DNA of 64,000 bases, taken from positions 99,498 to 163,497 of the forward strand of contig NZ_PNXY01000016.1 of NCBI RefSeq assembly GCF_002879865.1, given 5' to 3'. Made by a program: the position numbers and the translations under genes. Source of the DNA: Paraburkholderia rhynchosiae (GTDB taxonomy: Bacteria; Pseudomonadota; Gammaproteobacteria; Burkholderiales; Burkholderiaceae). The notes under the pieces are model-generated. The model did not search any database. It worked only from the letters and a program-made list of their open reading frames with translations, and had not been told where the DNA came from. Below, one piece after another: positions 25,532-34,337 of this stretch (positions are counted from its first letter, which is position 1; every line of letters starts with the position of its first letter).

Positions 25532-26281
25532 ATGAAGATTTTGGTTGCTGTTAAGCGGGTGGTCGATGCGAATGTGAAGGTACGAGTCAAGGCCGACCAA
25601 TCTGGCGTCGAACTCGCGAACGTGAAGTTCTCCATGAACCCGTTCGATGAGATTGCGGTCGAGGAAGCGGTCAGGCTGAAAGAAGCGGGGCGCGCGACTG
25701 AGGTCATAGCGGTTTCCGCAGGCTCGGCGCAGTGTCAGGAGACGCTTCGCACCGCCTTGGCTATCGGCGCGGACCGAGGCATTCACGTGAAGGTGGAAGG
25801 TGAACTCCAGCAGCTTGGAGTTGCACGCATTCTCCAAGCGATTGTTGCCCGCGAGAACCCCGACCTGATCATCCTCGGAAAGCAGGCGATTGACGACGAC
25901 GCAAACCAGACCGGTCAGATGCTCGCCGCCTTGGCCGACTTTCCGCAGGCGACGTTTGCATCACGCCTTCAAATCGAGGGCGGCACGGTTCTGGTTGGCC
26001 GTGAAATCGACGGCGGTGCTGAAACTGTAAGCATCAGGTTGCCGGCTGTTGTAACGACTGACCTACGTCTGAACGAGCCGCGCTATGTGACGCTTCCCAG
26101 CATCATGAAAGCGAAGAAAAAGCCGATTGCGGTAGTCGAGGTTGCAGAACTCGGTGTCGATATCGTGCCACGACTCAAGACACTCAAGGTCACGGAACCT
26201 CCGCAGCGCAAGGCTGGTGTGATTGTCCAAGACACCGACGCGCTGGCGACCGCTGTAAAAAATACAGTTAAGATGGATTGA
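25532..26281 (+). CDS. etfB: Electron transfer flavoprotein beta subunit
   Basis: A 249-residue EtfB. Family features are MKILVAVKRVVD at the start, the NPFDEIAVEEAVRLKE segment (about 37-52), and the AMP-binding DLIILGKQAIDDDANQTGQMLA (about 111-132). The start at 25532 follows AAAGGA. EtfB binds AMP and pairs with EtfA, encoded nine bases downstream, to carry electrons from flavin dehydrogenases to ETF:quinone oxidoreductase in the membrane. The pair is probably dedicated: donors could be the neighbouring DAO-family flavoprotein and, before it decayed, the D-2-hydroxyglutarate dehydrogenase. Confidence 0.95.
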   Translation: MKILVAVKRVVDANVKVRVKADQSGVELANVKFSMNPFDEIAVEEAVRLKEAGRATEVIAVSAGSAQCQETLRTALAIGADRGIHVKVEGELQQLGVARILQAIVARENPDLIILGKQAIDDDANQTGQMLAALADFPQATFASRLQIEGGTVLVGREIDGGAETVSIRLPAVVTTDLRLNEPRYVTLPSIMKAKKKPIAVVEVAELGVDIVPRLKTLKVTEPPQRKAGVIVQDTDALATAVKNTVKMD

Positions 26282-26289
26282 GGTTTGAA

Positions 26290-27228
26290 ATGACGACATT
26301 AATTATTGCAGAACACGACAACATCGAAATCAAGGCCTCAACACTGCATGCATTGACGGCAGCGCGCCAGATTGGCAAGCCAGTCCACGTGCTTGTCGCC
26401 GGCTATCAAGCAAGTCAGGTCGCGACGGCGGCGGCGAAGTTGGAAGGCGTCGAAAAGGTGTTGCTTGCCGACGCTGAACATGTTGCAGCAGGCCTTGCCG
26501 AGAACGTGGAGCCGACCGTGACGTCGCTTGCGTCCGCGTACTCGCACTTGGTTTTCCCCGCGACTGCCTTCGGCAAGAACATTGCCCCACGCGTCGCAGC
26601 GAAGCTGGGAGCCAGTCAGATTTCTGACGTCACGACCATTGTCAGCGCAGACACTTTCGAGCGCCCAATCTACGCGGGTAATGCGATTGCAACGGTGCAG
26701 TCGCTGGACGAGGTGAAGGTCTTGACCGTGCGGCTTGCGGCTTTCGCAGGAGGCAGTGACAACGGCGGGAACGCGGTCATTGAGAAGGTCGAGGCGGCCG
26801 CAGACAGAGGTCTATCTTCGCTCGTTTCGCGAGAGCTGACGCAACTTGAGCGGCCCGACCTTTCGGGGGCTAAGGTAATCGTCTCGGGCGGCCGCGGGTT
26901 AGGGTCCGGCGAACAGTACAAGGCGGTGCTCGAGCCTCTCGCTGACAAGCTCCACGCTGCTCTCGGGGCCTCTCGTGCAGCAGTCGATGCTGGTTACGTT
27001 CCGAATGACTATCAGGTAGGACAGACCGGGAAGATTGTCGCTCCAGATGTCTACATAGCAGTCGGTATCTCGGGTGCTATCCAGCACTTGGCGGGTATGA
27101 AAGATTCCAAGACCATCATTGCCATCAACAAAGATGCGGAAGCTCCGATTTTCGCGGTAGCAGATGTTGGCTTGGTCGGTGACCTCTTCGAGGCCGTGCC
27201 GCAATTGGTTGCAAAACTCAGCGCGTAA
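26290..27228 (+). CDS. etfA: Electron transfer flavoprotein alpha subunit
   Basis: A 312-residue EtfA. The C-terminal FAD-binding domain is clear: KVIVSGGRGLGSGEQYK (about 197-213), SRAAVDAGYVPNDYQVGQTGK (about 233-253, the FAD-stacking region), VAPDVYIAVGISGAIQHLAGMKDSKTI and the ending INKDAEAPIFAVADVGLVGDL. The start chosen is ATG 26290. It carries the FAD that shuttles between primary dehydrogenases and the quinone pool. The EtfBA genes occur directly after the aminotransferase, so they belong to the same transcription unit as the amino acid pathway rather than to a fatty acid locus. Confidence 0.95.
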   Translation: MTTLIIAEHDNIEIKASTLHALTAARQIGKPVHVLVAGYQASQVATAAAKLEGVEKVLLADAEHVAAGLAENVEPTVTSLASAYSHLVFPATAFGKNIAPRVAAKLGASQISDVTTIVSADTFERPIYAGNAIATVQSLDEVKVLTVRLAAFAGGSDNGGNAVIEKVEAAADRGLSSLVSRELTQLERPDLSGAKVIVSGGRGLGSGEQYKAVLEPLADKLHAALGASRAAVDAGYVPNDYQVGQTGKIVAPDVYIAVGISGAIQHLAGMKDSKTIIAINKDAEAPIFAVADVGLVGDLFEAVPQLVAKLSA

Positions 27229-27304
27229 GGAGCGACGTGTCCTCGCTCTACGCGGTCTAAGGACACGCCCAACACCAGTGCGAACAGAACGACAGGAGGC
27301 AAAC

Positions 27305-27481
27305 ATGGCGACAACTGCGATGCAGGACGATGTAGGCGACGAACTACCGCTTGAAGTAATCAAACACCTCTCTACCCAGATTGCAGCGGCGCCAGGCTAC
27401 GTTTCGAAGGTCTTTGAGCGGCTCGCCGCAGAAGGGGCTGACGCGGGTGAAGAATATCCCGCAGTTCGGGGATATAACTGA
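27305..27481 (+). CDS. Small ORF of unknown function with a strong ribosome site
   Basis: Fifty-eight codons behind a near-perfect AGGAGG five bases before the ATG, 76 bases after etfA. The product is acidic (MATTAMQDDVGDELPLEV at its start, AEGADAGEEYPAVRGYN at its end) with no membrane segment. I do not recognise it. It could be a real small protein, or the first exon-like remnant of a gene whose remainder was deleted before the NADH dehydrogenase gene, since the strong ribosome site suggests a once well translated gene. The following 97 bases hold nothing clear. Confidence 0.4.
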   Translation: MATTAMQDDVGDELPLEVIKHLSTQIAAAPGYVSKVFERLAAEGADAGEEYPAVRGYN

Positions 27482-27578
27482 GAGCATACGGTAGCTCGCA
27501 GATGTAGAGCCGCTAGGTCACTCAAGAACCAGTACTTAGCCAAGCGGGTTTCTCTCCTTAAACTGTTTTGGTACGTCC

Positions 27579-28886
27579 ATGCATCGCATCGCAATAGTAG
27601 GCGGCGGCGCCGGCGGGCTCGAACTTGCCACTCGCCTTGGAGACACTCTGGGTCGAAGCGGGTTGGCTCGCGTTACTCTCATCGACAAAAACCCCACGCA
27701 CATATGGAAGCCGCTTCTTCATGAGGTCGCTGCAGGGACGCTTGACACCGAGACACATGTGCTGGATTACACGGCACAAGCGCACTGGCATTTCTTCGAC
27801 TTTGTCAGAGGAGAAATGGTCGCGCTTGATAGAAAGACCCGCACACTATCCATCGGAGCCGTTGTCGGTGGCGATAACTTCGATGAAGAAGTGTTGCCTC
27901 CACGCATTCAGCTTTACGATACTCTGGTTCTGGCGGTGGGAAGTTCAACACATTTTTTCGGGATTCCCGGCGCCGATATACACTCCGTCCCGCTGGATAC
28001 GGTGGACCAAGCTGAGCGATTGCGGCGTCGATTGCTACAGTTTTGTATGCGAAGGACCGATGCAAGCCAGGCCGGAAATCCAGAGCAGGTGAACGTTGCG
28101 ATTATTGGTGGCGGAGCGACGGGCGTCGAACTTTCAGCAGAGCTCCTTCGGATGGAAAAGGGCTTCCGGAAATTTGGATTGCGCCTTGGAGGGAATGACA
28201 GCTGCTTTCGCGTTACTTTGATGGAGGCCGGTCCTCGAATACTTCCGGCCATTTCGGAACGTGTTGCCGCGACCACGGCGCGACTTCTGGAGAAGCTCGG
28301 GGTTTCCGTCCTAGTAGGCGATGCAGTCACCAAAGTCGAGCAGCATGCGGTTGTGACGAAGAGCGGGCAACGCCATGATGCTGATATCACTATCTGGGCG
28401 GCTGGCATTAAGGCACCAGACTTCCTTTCGTCGCTTGATGGACTGGAAGTCAATCGAATCAATCAGGTCAAGGTGAACAGTGAGCTACAGGCCGAGCACG
28501 ACGCGAGCGTCTACGCACTCGGTGATTGCTGCAGTTGCGTTTGGACGGAACAGACCTTCGTCCCTCCACGCGCGCAAGCCGCACACCAGCAAGCGAAATA
28601 TCTTGCGAAGTCGCTGCAGGCTCGCCTCGCGGGTCGCGCCGTAAAGCATTTCCGGTATATCGACCACGGGTCGCTTGTTTCGCTTGGTTCCATATCCGCG
28701 GTAGGCAGTCTAATGGGCGGCATAATTGGTAGAGACATCCTCGTGGAAGGGCTTCTCGCTCGCTTGATGTACGCATCACTCTACAGAAAGCACATTGCTG
28801 CAGTCTCAGGAGTAAGGCGCATGGTATTTAGCGTGTGCGCGCAGCTCCTGCGACGTGCGGCAGCGCCTCGCGTCAAGTTACATTGA
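27579..28886 (+). CDS. Type II NADH dehydrogenase-like (NDH-2) FAD oxidoreductase
   Basis: A 435-residue two-dinucleotide-binding-domain flavoprotein. FAD site GGGAGGLELATRLG (about 8-21), NAD(P)H site IIGGGATGVELSAEL (about 174-188), the second FAD site VYALGDCCSC (about 311-320) and the quinone-site-like region PPRAQAAHQQAKYLAKSL (about 328-345) are in the NDH-2 order. The C-terminal helix with hydrophobic and basic residues fits monotopic membrane attachment. It oxidises NADH and reduces quinone without proton pumping. Placed after etfBA, it may re-oxidise NADH formed by the aldehyde dehydrogenase. Cysteines C319 and C321 next to the flavin motif are unusual. Confidence 0.85.
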   Translation: MHRIAIVGGGAGGLELATRLGDTLGRSGLARVTLIDKNPTHIWKPLLHEVAAGTLDTETHVLDYTAQAHWHFFDFVRGEMVALDRKTRTLSIGAVVGGDNFDEEVLPPRIQLYDTLVLAVGSSTHFFGIPGADIHSVPLDTVDQAERLRRRLLQFCMRRTDASQAGNPEQVNVAIIGGGATGVELSAELLRMEKGFRKFGLRLGGNDSCFRVTLMEAGPRILPAISERVAATTARLLEKLGVSVLVGDAVTKVEQHAVVTKSGQRHDADITIWAAGIKAPDFLSSLDGLEVNRINQVKVNSELQAEHDASVYALGDCCSCVWTEQTFVPPRAQAAHQQAKYLAKSLQARLAGRAVKHFRYIDHGSLVSLGSISAVGSLMGGIIGRDILVEGLLARLMYASLYRKHIAAVSGVRRMVFSVCAQLLRRAAAPRVKLH

Positions 28887-29063
28887 GATGGTCAACTACT
28901 CTAAATCATCGTTGACTATCTAAATTTCTCCATGCGCGTAACTCCTTAGCCGAGTCAGCGACTTTGCATCTTGCGATACATTGTCGGAAAGCAGCTTTTT
29001 TTGCAGCCCTGGGTGCACCTTTTTACCGTTAGGATGCGCTTTCGAAAGAATCGAATCGACCGT

Positions 29064-29738
29064 TCAACCACGGAGACAAGCGCCGTTGGTCGCCGGTGGC
29101 AAGCGCTCTTGGAGATGCCCTGGCGAAACGTTGGGCAAGGTCATCTTTGCAATGGAAGAGAGCGCCACATGGTGCGTCGATTTGAAGGTGGTGTCCAGAT
29201 GATGTCTATTGGATGTCATCGCTTTGGTCAGGTCGCGAGAAGGGTGGTCTGGCGAGAGTGTGGAAAGGAAGACATGGAGCAAGCGACAACGTCGTAATGA
29301 TGCTGAAAAGCTGTAAGCCTCACGAAAAAGCCGGCACCTCAATTCCCGCGGGATGACCCCAATGACCGCCGACACGTCTTGAATGTTCCATGGGTGTTCA
29401 GGTAACAGGAACATCTCTCGAGCCAAAGTGCTGCCAAATGTCGAGCGGCTATGTCGGTAAGCATCATGGAGCGCAAACCAATCTGGACCGTTGGCACGCT
29501 CTAGGTCTGACGAGCACAGGGTCAGCGTTCCCGAGGCAGACCCGCGGACCCCGGGTTCAATGTGAATGGAAAACAGAATCTCGGCAGGCACTGCCCAACC
29601 TTTTTCTGTTGGCCACTTTCGGAGCGCTTTCTCGGCTGATAGCTGATGCGTCCCATGTTCCGGTGTCCAATGGATAGGAACCGGGATTCGCAAATCCTGC
29701 ACTTTCAACGTCCTGGACAAACTAAAACGGAGCTTCAT
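29064..29738 (-). CDS. AraC-like regulator with a short N-terminal domain (possibly intact parent of the relic at 17733)
   Basis: A 224-codon frame. Residues about 115-155 match the first helix-turn-helix of AraC proteins (PEHPWNIQDVSAVIGV, then RELRCRLFREAYSFSASLRRCRLLHVFL). The N-terminal 100 residues include HWTPEHGTHQLSAEKALRKW, a segment I associate only loosely with this group. After the first helix-turn-helix the sequence does not show a recognisable second one, so the protein may be atypical or frameshifted near the end. A diverged copy of its C-terminal half lies at 17733-18098, where this same frame is conserved, which argues that the frame was once coding. No good ribosome site is seen. 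Confidence 0.5.
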   Translation of the reverse strand: MKLRFSLSRTLKVQDLRIPVPIHWTPEHGTHQLSAEKALRKWPTEKGWAVPAEILFSIHIEPGVRGSASGTLTLCSSDLERANGPDWFALHDAYRHSRSTFGSTLAREMFLLPEHPWNIQDVSAVIGVIPRELRCRLFREAYSFSASLRRCRLLHVFLSTLSPDHPSRDLTKAMTSNRHHLDTTFKSTHHVALSSIAKMTLPNVSPGHLQERLPPATNGACLRG

Positions 29739-29833
29739 ATTTGTCGCTTCTGCGTCCTGCTTGATAACCGAGTTGATGTTCTCTAAGAAAGCTGCCGTAT
29801 TGCAATGCCCGATTTTCCTGCGTCAAAATCGAG

Positions 29834-30472
29834 CTATATAAAACCGCGTCGTGAGTAAAAGCGCTCAAGTTCGTTTTTCTTCGCGCGACGGCCAGTGAAC
29901 ACCTCGACGTACTCTGGAATTCGCATCATGCGAACCGACATTTCCTCGCTCTGGTGTGTGGAGACGTATCCGACCTGTACGAAATAGGCGGTTCTGGCAC
30001 GTACATCTGCTGCCTTCGGGTCATAGTTGAATCGCGTGAACAGGGCGGTCAACGCTGTAATCCGAGCGGCATCGTCTTCGGCCAATTTCCGTGCGATTTC
30101 CGGAGATTGCTGAGCCCAGCTTCTGATTGCAGCTTCGAATCGAGAATCGAAGATTGCATCATCGAACCAGCAATCGAAAACGTTCAATATCGCTTCGGCA
30201 ACGCTCTCGGCATACGCCTCAGTCCGCTCTATCCAGTTACCCGTGTTCTTCTGCTTCCACTTATCGAGAAGTGCACCCAAGAGTTCATTGCGGTCCTTAA
30301 AGAACCAATAGAAGCTTGTGCGTGAAAGGTTGAGCTTCTTTCCGAGCGTCAAAACGCGAACCGAGTCGACGCCTCCTTCGAGCAGACATTCATAAGCAGC
30401 TTCAAGCCACAAATCGGCCGAACCGCGCACGGAATCGAGTGTTTGGTCTGCCGAGTCGAGTGCGTCTTCCAT
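29834..30472 (-). CDS. TetR-family regulator, divergent from the demethylase gene
   Basis: A 212-residue protein. The TetR-type helix-turn-helix is at about residues 20-65 (LWLEAAYECLLEGGVDSVRVLTLGKKLNLSRTSFYWFFKDRNELLGALLDKW), with the typical SFYWFF recognition helix. The ligand domain is helical and not diagnostic. It is transcribed away from the FMN demethylase gene at 30665, and the intervening DNA carries a strong promoter for that gene with a 16-base palindrome in its spacer (30593-30608). It is thus the probable repressor of the demethylase, released by a substrate-like amine; the ligand is unknown. Confidence 0.85.
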   Translation of the reverse strand: MEDALDSADQTLDSVRGSADLWLEAAYECLLEGGVDSVRVLTLGKKLNLSRTSFYWFFKDRNELLGALLDKWKQKNTGNWIERTEAYAESVAEAILNVFDCWFDDAIFDSRFEAAIRSWAQQSPEIARKLAEDDAARITALTALFTRFNYDPKAADVRARTAYFVQVGYVSTHQSEEMSVRMMRIPEYVEVFTGRRAKKNELERFYSRRGFI

Positions 30473-30587
30473 TGCGTCTGATCCCTATTGAGCCTTGCCG
30501 TGCTGCAGCGAAAGTTCCATTTTGCTGCGCCGCAGCGCAACTGTCATCCATCTCCGTCATGCAGACTGTACTACATTGTCCTTCCAC

Positions 30588-30616
30588 TTGACACCTGTGT
30601 ACATAGGTCTTAATCT
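30588..30616 (+). promoter_or_regulatory. Strong sigma-70 promoter with TetR-type palindrome in the spacer
   Basis: TTGACA (30588-30593), 17-base spacer, TAATCT (30611-30616). The spacer region contains ACCTGTGTACATAGGT (30593-30608), which is a palindrome apart from one pair. It lies about 50 bases before the demethylase start at 30665, and a repressor bound here would shut off the promoter. Confidence 0.7.
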
Positions 30617-30664
30617 TCGGTCACTCACAGCAGTGATCGCTCCCACCGTCTCCAAGAGGCACTC

Positions 30665-32701
30665 ATGTCCGCGGACCCGCTTCTCCAGCCTTACACCCTC
30701 AAACACGTCACGTTTCGCAACCGAATCATGACGACGTCGCACGAGCCAGCGTACGCCGAAGACGGCATGCCGAAAGAACGTTACCGTGCATATCACGTTG
30801 AGCGGGCCAAAGCCGGCATCGCGTTGACGATGACGGCAGGCTCGGCAGCAATCTCGAAAGACAGTCCCCCGGTATTCAACAACATCCTGGCCTATAAGGA
30901 TGAAGTTGTGCCATGGATGAGGGACCTCGTGGATGAGTGTCATGAGCACGGAGCCAAAGTGATGATTCAGTTGACCCACTTGGGACGCCGTACTCGGTGG
31001 GATAAGGGCGATTGGCTGCCGGCGGTGTCGCCCTCGCACAACCGCGAACCCGCGCACCGCGCGTTCCCGAAGAAGATGGAAGAGTGGGACATTGACCGCA
31101 TCGTCAAGGACTTTGCGGACGCGGCAGAGCGCATGAAGGCCGCAGGCCTCGACGGTCTCGAAATCGAATCGTATGGCCATTTGATGGACCAGTTCTGGTC
31201 CCCGCTCACGAACACGTTGGAGGGGCCGTACGGCGGGTCACTGGACAATCGTCTGCGTTTTACGTTTGATGTCCTGCGCGCGATTCGAGCGCGAGTTGGG
31301 GAGCGTTTCCTTCTCGGGATTCGCTACACGGCGGACGAAATCATCCCGGGCGGAATCACGAAGGAAGAGGGTATTGAAATTTCGAAGCGACTGAAGAACA
31401 GTGGTCTCGTCGACTACCTCAACGTCATTCGTGGTCACCTCGAGACTGACGCAGGTTTGACCGACATCATTCCGATTATGGGGATGAAGAGCGCGGCGCA
31501 CCTCGACTTCGCGGGCGAAATTCGCAAGGAAACGGAGTTTCCGACGTTTCACGCAGCGCGTATCCAGGACGTTGCGACTGCACGCTACGCAATCGAGGCC
31601 GGGAAGGTCGACATGATTGGCATGACGCGTGCGCATATGACGGACCCGCATATCGTCCGAAAAATCATCGAGAAGAGGGAAGATGACATTCGGCCGTGCG
31701 TTGGCGCTAACTACTGCCTGGACCGCATTTATCAGGGTGGTATGGCGCTATGCATTCACAACGCGGCGACCGGTCGTGAGGTGACGATGCCGCAGACGAT
31801 TAAACCGGCCGCTACAAAACGGAAGGTCGTCATCATTGGTGCCGGTCCTGCCGGGCTTGAGGCGGCACGAGTTGCCGGCGAACGTGGCCACGATGTTGTC
31901 GTATTCGAAGCGATGAACAATCCCGGTGGTCAGATTCGGTTGACGGCACAGAATCTTCGTCGAAAGGAGATGATGGGGATTATCGATTGGCGCATGGCCC
32001 AGTGCGAAAAGCGTGGCGTGCGGTTCGTTTTCAACACAATTGCAGATGCTGGAGTGGTGAACGCGGAGAAACCAGACGTTGTCATCGTGGCGACCGGTGG
32101 TATGCCCCATACGGAGGTATGTGCCGAAGGAAACGAGTATGTAATCTCGTCGTGGGACATCATCTCGGGCGACATCAAGCCAGGTGCAAATGTCCTCATT
32201 TTTGATGACGCCGGCGACCACGCAGCCTTGCAGGCTGCCGAGACGATTGCGCAGGCAGGTGGGCAAGTCGAAGTCATGACGCCGGACCGTACTTTTTCGC
32301 CCGAAGTGATGAGCATGAACCTCGTCCCGTATATGCGCTCGTTGCAGAAGCTGGCTACGAAGTTCACGGTGACGTATCGACTCGAGTCGGTCCGCCGCGA
32401 AGGAAGCGATCTCGTAGCGACCATCGGGAGCGATTACGGTGGCATCCGGAAGGAAGAGCGCTACGACCAGATTGTGGTGAATCATGGGACCATCCCGATG
32501 GATGAGCTTTACTTCGAACTCAAGCCGTTGTCGAGAAACCTCGGGGCTGTAAACTACGAGGACCTTATCGACGGTAAGCCGCAGGTCGAAGATAAGAACC
32601 CGGATGGCCACTTCCAACTGTTCCGCATCGGCGATGCAGTGTCGGCGCGCAACACGCATGCTGCAATATACGATGCCCTGAGACTGACGAAAGACCTGTA
32701 A
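30665..32701 (+). CDS. FMN/Fe-S oxidoreductase of the dimethylglycine / N-methylproline demethylase type (DgcA/StcD-like)
   Basis: A 678-residue fusion in the trimethylamine dehydrogenase/2,4-dienoyl-CoA reductase family: old-yellow-enzyme barrel (about 1-340), cluster segment, then FAD/NAD-like domain (VVIIGAGPAGLEAARVAGERG, about 391-411). The cluster segment reads CVGANYC with a third Cys in ALCIHN; the position of the second cysteine in trimethylamine dehydrogenase (CxxCxxC) is Ala here, a feature I associate with the DgcA/StcD group. These enzymes oxidatively remove N-methyl groups and release formaldehyde. Formaldehyde detoxification genes frmA and fghA lie 2 kb away, which supports that reading. 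The exact N-methyl substrate is not determinable. Confidence 0.85.
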   Translation: MSADPLLQPYTLKHVTFRNRIMTTSHEPAYAEDGMPKERYRAYHVERAKAGIALTMTAGSAAISKDSPPVFNNILAYKDEVVPWMRDLVDECHEHGAKVMIQLTHLGRRTRWDKGDWLPAVSPSHNREPAHRAFPKKMEEWDIDRIVKDFADAAERMKAAGLDGLEIESYGHLMDQFWSPLTNTLEGPYGGSLDNRLRFTFDVLRAIRARVGERFLLGIRYTADEIIPGGITKEEGIEISKRLKNSGLVDYLNVIRGHLETDAGLTDIIPIMGMKSAAHLDFAGEIRKETEFPTFHAARIQDVATARYAIEAGKVDMIGMTRAHMTDPHIVRKIIEKREDDIRPCVGANYCLDRIYQGGMALCIHNAATGREVTMPQTIKPAATKRKVVIIGAGPAGLEAARVAGERGHDVVVFEAMNNPGGQIRLTAQNLRRKEMMGIIDWRMAQCEKRGVRFVFNTIADAGVVNAEKPDVVIVATGGMPHTEVCAEGNEYVISSWDIISGDIKPGANVLIFDDAGDHAALQAAETIAQAGGQVEVMTPDRTFSPEVMSMNLVPYMRSLQKLATKFTVTYRLESVRREGSDLVATIGSDYGGIRKEERYDQIVVNHGTIPMDELYFELKPLSRNLGAVNYEDLIDGKPQVEDKNPDGHFQLFRIGDAVSARNTHAAIYDALRLTKDL

Positions 32702-32819
32702 CCCTTTCGAGAAATGTCCAGGTCGTGCAGCGTGGCTGCAGTTTCGCTAGGGGCGATTCCGCAGCCGCGCCAATCTTCTCGTCTCACGATGAGTTAGGCC
32801 CGACGGCGCGACCCAAACT

Positions 32820-33833
32820 ATGAAAACTGTTTCTGTAGACATCGTTGTGTATCCCGGGTTTCGAGCACTGGAGGTAGTTGGACCCCTGACGGTGTTCAAG
32901 CAGGCTAATGACTGTCTGCGGCAAACAAACCAAGCCGGGGGATACAGCGTCCAGATAGCGGCGACCGGCACTGGCACTGTGGCTTCCGATATCGACACTC
33001 ACGTCTTCGCTACCAAGGGACTTGGACCGTTGGTCGCACATACAGTAATAATCCCCGGTACAACTGACGTCTCGTTTCTCGGGCTGGAAACTGCGTCTGA
33101 ATTGAAATTATGGCTGGCACGGGAAGGCCACAGAGCCGAGCGCATCGGTGCTCTCTGTGTTGGGACGCTACTTTTGGCCGAGGCGGGAATGCTTAACGGG
33201 CGACCTGCTGTGACCCATTGGTCTTTCGCGAAGTCGCTCCAATTGACCCACCCCCATATTCAGGTTGAAGAGGGGCGCCTGTTCACCAGGCACGGTAACG
33301 CGTGGACTTGTGCAGGGGTAACGGCCGGTATCGACCTCGCCCTCGCGTTCGTCGAAGAGGATTTTGGCTTGCAACTGGCTACCGACGTCGCGAAGGAACT
33401 TGTTCTCTTCACAAAGCGGCCGGGTGCCGAACCTCAACTAAGCGCTCATTTAAATCATCCGCGAACAATTTGCGATTCGATTGAGCGGGCCAAGCAGTGG
33501 ATTCTGTCTAACTCGCACCAACGCGTTAGGACGTCAGACATCGCGAAAGCGGCGGCAATGAGCGAAAGAAACTTCGTTCGAGTTTTTCGGCGGGAGACGG
33601 GTAGGACACCGTCCGAATATCTTTGCGACGTTCGATTCGAGGCGGCAACCCGGGACCTCGCAGGCACTTCACACCCGATAAAAACCATCGCAAGTCGAAG
33701 CGGGTTTGGGACCTACACATCGTTGCGCAAGGTTTTTTTGGAGCGTGTTGGAGTTTCACCTCGCGCTTATCGTTTGGCGTCTGGCCGAGCGGATATCGAT
33801 GGGATAGACGTCTCGGATGATGTGTCGTGCTGA
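32820..33833 (+). CDS. GlxA-type AraC-family regulator (DJ-1/GATase-like domain plus AraC HTH)
   Basis: A 337-residue regulator. An N-terminal DJ-1/PfpI-like domain (about 1-190, with the nucleophile-elbow-like ALCVGTLLLAEAGML) is followed by an AraC double helix-turn-helix (about 220-320: VRTSDIAKAAAMSERNFVRVFRRETGRTPSEYL and IKTIASRSGFGTYTSLRKVF). GlxA-type regulators such as GbdR and CdhR control glycine betaine and carnitine catabolism in related bacteria, which agrees with the N-methyl-compound genes around it. It begins 118 bases after the demethylase. A terminator-like hairpin follows its stop. It is a candidate activator of the demethylase/Rieske set. Confidence 0.88.
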   Translation: MKTVSVDIVVYPGFRALEVVGPLTVFKQANDCLRQTNQAGGYSVQIAATGTGTVASDIDTHVFATKGLGPLVAHTVIIPGTTDVSFLGLETASELKLWLAREGHRAERIGALCVGTLLLAEAGMLNGRPAVTHWSFAKSLQLTHPHIQVEEGRLFTRHGNAWTCAGVTAGIDLALAFVEEDFGLQLATDVAKELVLFTKRPGAEPQLSAHLNHPRTICDSIERAKQWILSNSHQRVRTSDIAKAAAMSERNFVRVFRRETGRTPSEYLCDVRFEAATRDLAGTSHPIKTIASRSGFGTYTSLRKVFLERVGVSPRAYRLASGRADIDGIDVSDDVSC

Positions 33834-33867
33834 GATGTGTTGCGATTTGTAATATTGACGAGTCAAT

Positions 33868-33901
33868 AGGAAGGGCACACTTCTGCATACCCCTCCTTTT
33901 T
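33868..33901 (+). terminator. Probable intrinsic terminator after the AraC-type regulator
   Basis: AGGAAGGG (33868-33875) pairs with CCCCTCCT (33890-33897), with one mismatch, and is followed by a run of T to 33901. It separates the plus-strand regulator from the convergent minus-strand genes. Confidence 0.5.
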
Positions 33902-33902
33902 G

Positions 33903-34286
33903 TTACACGGCTTTGAAGCAATAAGCCGCGAGCTTGTTTCCGTCCAGGTCGCGGACGTATGCAGCATATGCATTAGGCGCCCAGTCGCGCGTGCCGGCAG
34001 CGCCCTCGCACTTCGCACCTGCGTTCACCGCTGCACGATGAAACTCGTCGATGCTCGCGCGATTCGGTGCTTCAAAGGAGACAGTCACGCCGTTACCGAC
34101 GGTCGCCGGTTGGCCGTTTGCAGGCTTCAGAACGAAGAACGACGGAGCACCGGCACCCCAGATGGAGCCGTTGTCTGAAAGGTCCGCGACGCGGGACAGA
34201 CCGAGCTTGCCGAGCACTTCGTCGTAAAAGGTACGAGCACGGGACAGGTCGTTCGTGCCTACGGTTACATGAGTAAATGCGGTCAT
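33903..34286 (-). CDS. VOC (glyoxalase/bleomycin resistance) family protein
   Basis: A 127-residue single-module VOC protein: THVTVGTNDLSRARTFYDEVLGKLGL at the start is the first beta-alpha-beta unit with the conserved metal-ligand His position (H6), and YAAYVRDLDGNKLAAYCF at the end is the fourth-strand motif, with N in place of the usual metal-ligand Glu region. It is encoded at the end of the minus block with fghA and frmA, 51 bases downstream of fghA. Homologues are often found next to formaldehyde detoxification genes, where a glutathione-adduct role is possible; the real function is unknown. Confidence 0.82.
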   Translation of the reverse strand: MTAFTHVTVGTNDLSRARTFYDEVLGKLGLSRVADLSDNGSIWGAGAPSFFVLKPANGQPATVGNGVTVSFEAPNRASIDEFHRAAVNAGAKCEGAAGTRDWAPNAYAAYVRDLDGNKLAAYCFKAV

Positions 34287-34337
34287 TGTGTTTCTCCAAA
34301 AAGAAGCTGGCGGATACCCACCAAATGATGGAAGTGC

